From Bacteroidales bacterium (GTDB taxonomy: Bacteria; Bacteroidota; Bacteroidia; Bacteroidales; UBA932): a stretch of 64,000 nt of DNA. The position numbers and the translations under genes are program-made. Below the pieces are notes generated by a model. That model saw only the letters and a list, made by a program, of their open reading frames with translations. It was not told where the DNA came from and ran no database searches. Positions 60,951-64,000 of this stretch are shown piece after piece. Position 1 is the stretch's first letter. Every line of letters begins with the position of its first letter. Where the stretch lies: positions 314,008 to 378,007 of the forward strand of contig JAFROX010000006.1 in the NCBI GenBank assembly GCA_017429475.1, in the 5' to 3' direction.

Positions 60951-63941
60951 ATGAACATGGAACTGGACAATGTCATACATCTGAATTTCGCTGAGCAGCA
61001 GCTAGATAAGCTAATGCAGTACCGTATTCGCAAGATTCTTCTTGTCTGCTGCAGCTACGATGAATACATCCTCGAAGAGGACGGACATATTGAAACTCAG
61101 ATCAACAGAGAGTACAGCGAGCTAAACATAAGCAATCCCCCCACAATCGTACACGTTACCACCACAGAAGACGCTCTGGCCCATCTCAAGGCCGAATCCG
61201 ACTTCGACTGCGTCATTACCATGTTCAACGTAGGAGGTGACGGAGATGTCTTCACTTTCGCAGAGGAGATTAAAACTGTAAGGGCGGACCTCCCGGTCGT
61301 GGTGCTTTCCAGCTTTTCAAAGGCTGTCTACAGCCGGATTCACGATACCTCCAGTTCTGCCATTGACAATTTTTTCTGCTGGCACGGAAGTTCAGACCTG
61401 CTCATAGCCATCATCAAGCTGATGGAGGACAAGCTGAACGCCGCAAACGACATTCTCGAAAACGGCGTACAGGCCATCCTGCTGATAGAAGACTCGATCC
61501 GTTTCTACAGCAGCTATCTTTCCGAGCTTTACAAGGTCCTTTTGCTGCAGAACCACGAATCCATCAAGGATGCATACAACGAGGATCAGCAGATAATGCG
61601 CAAGCGTTCGCGCCCGAAAGTACTGCTGGCGACCAATATGTCAGAAGGAATCGAGCTCTACAACAAATACAGGGACAACCTTCTCGGCGTGATATCCGAT
61701 GTGGGAATGATCCGGAAGCCCGGCGACAAGGTCTATGACGAGAAGAAAGACGCCGGCATCGAGATCGCGAAGATGGTGAAGGCGCAGACCCCCTGGATGC
61801 CTGTCATACTTCAGTCCTCACAGTCTGAGTACAAGCAGGTGGCCGACAGTATGGGTGTCGGTTTCATAGCCAAGAATTCCCCGACCCTCCTTGAAAGCCT
61901 GAGGCATTATATCCTCAAGGAATTCTGCTTCGGCGACTTCGAGTTCGAATCTATAAGTTCAGTGATGAATTTCGGACACGCAGCCGACCTTCAGCAGATG
62001 GAAGAGCTCATCAAGATAGTTCCGGACGACGTCCTGGAATACAACCTCTCCCAGATGCGTCTGTCCAAGTGGCTTTATGCGCGCGGCCTGTTCCCGCTGG
62101 CAAAGGTGCTAAGAAGCATTAACAGCAGCGATTTCGAGTCCACAGAGGCGCACCGCAACTCGCTTGTCAAACTGTTCCACGACTACCGCCGCATGCTCGG
62201 CCAGGGCATCGTGGCACAGTTCGATGAAGAACACTACAGCGACGCCATCAGCTTCGCCAGGATAGGAGAGGGCTCCATCGGCGGCAAGGCCCGCGGCCTG
62301 GCTTTTATGAACGGTGTGCTGGCAAAGCACAACCACTATTTCAAATATCCGAACGTAAGGATAATGATACCGCGCAGCGTGGTCCTCGCCACTGACTGTT
62401 TCGACGATTTCCTCGCTCTTAACGGACTTCGCAACATCATACTTGAAGACGGAATGGACGACGACTCCGTGCTGTCAGAGTTCCTCAACAGCATCGTTCC
62501 GCCCTATCTCTACAGCCAGCTGAAAGCCTTCGTCGTCACCTGCACCAGGCCGCTGGCAGTCCGTTCGTCATCAAAACTCGAAGACTCGCATTATCAGCCT
62601 TTCGCGGGGGTATATTCTACTTATATGATACCCCGCTGCGAGGATGACGACCAGATGCTGCGTATGCTGATCCGCGCGATCAAGAGCGTGTATGCTTCGG
62701 TTTTCTTCGCCTCGTCAAGGGCATATATACAGTCCACCCAGAACGTGCTGTCGGAAGAAAAGATGGCCGTGCTGATACAGGAGGTCTGCGGCACCGAGGA
62801 CAACGGCTATTACTTCCCGACGCTCTCAGGCGTAGCCCGTTCGCGCAATATGTACCCCATCGGTCACGAGAAGTGCGAGGACGGTGTCTGCAACATCGCG
62901 ATGGGCCTCGGCAAGGCTGTCGTCGACGGAGAGAAGACCCTGCGGTTCTGCCCGGTATATCCCGACAACGTTCTCCAGACTTCCACACCGACTCTGGCCG
63001 TCCAGGAAGCCCAGACCGAGATAATGGCGCTGGATATGAATCCCAACAGTTTCAAGGCTTCAACCAACGATGCTGTCAATATAGTCCGCATTCCTTCTAC
63101 AGAGGTAGAGAAATACCGCAACGCAAAATACACCTGTTCGTATTACGACTACCTGAACGACCGCATCAGCGAGGCTGCTCCGTTTGGGTCTGCGTTCAGG
63201 GTGATTACCTTCAACCGGATCCTCAAGTACAATTCCTTCCCCCTTGCCGAGATTATCCGCGAAATGCTGGAGATAGGAGAGAAGGAACTGCTCAGCCCTG
63301 TGGAAATAGAGTTCGCCGTCAATATGGATGTGGCTCCGGGTGAGCCGCCGGTCTTCTACCTGTTGCAGATAAGGCCCATCATCCAGAACGATGAAAGCAA
63401 GAAACTTGACTGGTCGAAGATAGATACTTCGGATGCCATAGTCTATTCTCAGGCGGCTCTTGGAACAGGCCTGATGAGCGGCATCAGACACGTGATATAT
63501 ATGAAGTTCGACAAGTTCTCTCCGCTGACGACCGAGGCAATTGCTGAAGAACTTCGTGAATTCAACAGATATCTTAAGGAGAACCATCAGGAATACGTGC
63601 TGATCGGTACCGGCCGATGGGGCTCTACGGATCCTCTGCTGGGCGTTCCCGTCCGCTGGGACCATATCTCGGAGGCCAGGGTGATCATAGAGTCGGCCCT
63701 TCCGGAGTTCAATATCGAGGCCAGCCAGGGCACCCACTTCTTCCAGAATGTAACTTCTCTGGGCGTAGGCTACCTCTCGCTCGACCCCGGTCACGGAGAC
63801 GGCAGCCTGAACCTGGATATACTTGACAAGATGCCGGCAGTGAAGGACGGAGAATATCTGAGGATGGTTGCTTTCGACGAGCCGCTCTACATCTACGTGG
63901 ACGGCCAGTCACGCAAGGCTATAATCAAGAAAGAAGAATAG
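60951..63941 (+). CDS. Tandem receiver-like domains fused to a PEP/pyruvate-binding ATP-grasp domain
   Basis: The 996-residue protein (ATG at 60951, or 60957) has three parts. Residues about 26-160 look like a response-regulator receiver that has lost its acidic pocket. Residues about 174-325 look like an intact receiver: acid pair Glu180-Asp181, acceptor Asp250 in VISDVGM, Ser289/Ser290, Lys308. From about 430 on there is a PPDK_N-type nucleotide-binding domain (IGEGSIGGKARGL at 438-450, RPLAVRSSSKLED further on). The phosphohistidine swivel domain and the PEP/pyruvate barrel of true PEP synthase are missing. It may be a phosphorylation-controlled kinase or nucleotide sensor. Homologues occur in Bacteroidota under the name PEP/pyruvate-binding protein. 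Confidence 0.82.
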   Translation: MNMELDNVIHLNFAEQQLDKLMQYRIRKILLVCCSYDEYILEEDGHIETQINREYSELNISNPPTIVHVTTTEDALAHLKAESDFDCVITMFNVGGDGDVFTFAEEIKTVRADLPVVVLSSFSKAVYSRIHDTSSSAIDNFFCWHGSSDLLIAIIKLMEDKLNAANDILENGVQAILLIEDSIRFYSSYLSELYKVLLLQNHESIKDAYNEDQQIMRKRSRPKVLLATNMSEGIELYNKYRDNLLGVISDVGMIRKPGDKVYDEKKDAGIEIAKMVKAQTPWMPVILQSSQSEYKQVADSMGVGFIAKNSPTLLESLRHYILKEFCFGDFEFESISSVMNFGHAADLQQMEELIKIVPDDVLEYNLSQMRLSKWLYARGLFPLAKVLRSINSSDFESTEAHRNSLVKLFHDYRRMLGQGIVAQFDEEHYSDAISFARIGEGSIGGKARGLAFMNGVLAKHNHYFKYPNVRIMIPRSVVLATDCFDDFLALNGLRNIILEDGMDDDSVLSEFLNSIVPPYLYSQLKAFVVTCTRPLAVRSSSKLEDSHYQPFAGVYSTYMIPRCEDDDQMLRMLIRAIKSVYASVFFASSRAYIQSTQNVLSEEKMAVLIQEVCGTEDNGYYFPTLSGVARSRNMYPIGHEKCEDGVCNIAMGLGKAVVDGEKTLRFCPVYPDNVLQTSTPTLAVQEAQTEIMALDMNPNSFKASTNDAVNIVRIPSTEVEKYRNAKYTCSYYDYLNDRISEAAPFGSAFRVITFNRILKYNSFPLAEIIREMLEIGEKELLSPVEIEFAVNMDVAPGEPPVFYLLQIRPIIQNDESKKLDWSKIDTSDAIVYSQAALGTGLMSGIRHVIYMKFDKFSPLTTEAIAEELREFNRYLKENHQEYVLIGTGRWGSTDPLLGVPVRWDHISEARVIIESALPEFNIEASQGTHFFQNVTSLGVGYLSLDPGHGDGSLNLDILDKMPAVKDGEYLRMVAFDEPLYIYVDGQSRKAIIKKEE

Positions 63942-63970
63942 TTAAACAATACCAAATACAAAGAGTTATT

Positions 63971-64000
63971 ATGAATGCAAAAACTTACGTAGACAATTTC
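63971..64000 (+). CDS. Start of an unidentified gene, cut by window edge
   Basis: ATG at 63971 opens ten codons reading MNAKTYVDNF up to the window end, 29 bases after the previous stop and preceded by an A-rich, SD-less leader typical here. The N-terminus faintly recalls glutamate dehydrogenase paralogues, but ten residues cannot decide this. Confidence 0.5.
   Translation, partial: MNAKTYVDNF

Overview
The window is chromosomal DNA from a member of the Bacteroidota, most likely order Bacteroidales, with a GC content that looks to be in the mid-50s percent. The evidence is TAnnTTTG -7 promoter boxes and few Shine-Dalgarno sites, the Bacteroidota-type RNA polymerase omega subunit beside bamD, DUF5683 next to parAB, TonB-dependent receptors, and SusD-free lipoprotein operons. 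GC is higher than in Bacteroides proper. I cannot name the genus.

Layout. 1-8441 is housekeeping: a truncated cation/proton antiporter, a secreted beta-helix protein, a tryptophanase-family lyase with a DUF554 membrane protein, a single reading frame joining Hpt to Adk, purE and a helix-hairpin-helix secreted protein. 8438-13837 holds a lipid kinase, parA-parB-DUF5683-mltD and tRNA-Phe. 13831-39086 is a roughly 25 kb cobalamin region. 39140-48839 holds nhaC, small redox proteins, an acyl-ACP thioesterase/acyl-CoA ligase pair, priA, lolD and an asymmetric twin ABC ATPase. 48961-52951 is a three-gene operon of exported oxidoreductase-like proteins and a DUF6807 protein. 53066-59416 is trxB-bamD-rpoZ-recN-nagB-pepP. 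The window closes with gdhA, a large receiver/PEP-synthase-like protein, and the first ten codons of another gene.

Cobalamin region. Five transcription units can be read. (1) cobU-cobT-cobS-HAD phosphatase (minus strand) builds the lower ligand loop. (2) A cobalamin riboswitch precedes btuB-cbiA-btuF-btuC-btuD (plus). (3) A second cobalamin riboswitch precedes a TonB receptor and a lipoprotein-type CbiK chelatase (minus). (4) pduO-cobQ-cobD-cbiB (minus) adenosylates and amidates the ring and adds the aminopropanol arm. (5) cobJ::cbiC, cbiET, cbiG::cobM and cobK::cbiD (plus) make the corrin ring from fused enzymes. A cobC-type phosphatase lies beside it on the other strand. CbiL/CobI and uroporphyrinogen methyltransferase are not in the window. 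Both riboswitches sit in front of uptake operons, while units 1, 4 and 5 start from promoters with no room for one.

Points worth a second look: the shared L13-like hairpin loop after both riboswitches, the exported CbiK, the Hpt-Adk fusion, a 26-bp perfect inverted repeat that swallows the tRNA-Phe 3' end, promoters that abut start codons, a twin ABC ATPase with one dead site, and scarcity of CATG in the cobalamin genes. No insertion sequence, prophage, CRISPR array or rRNA was seen.
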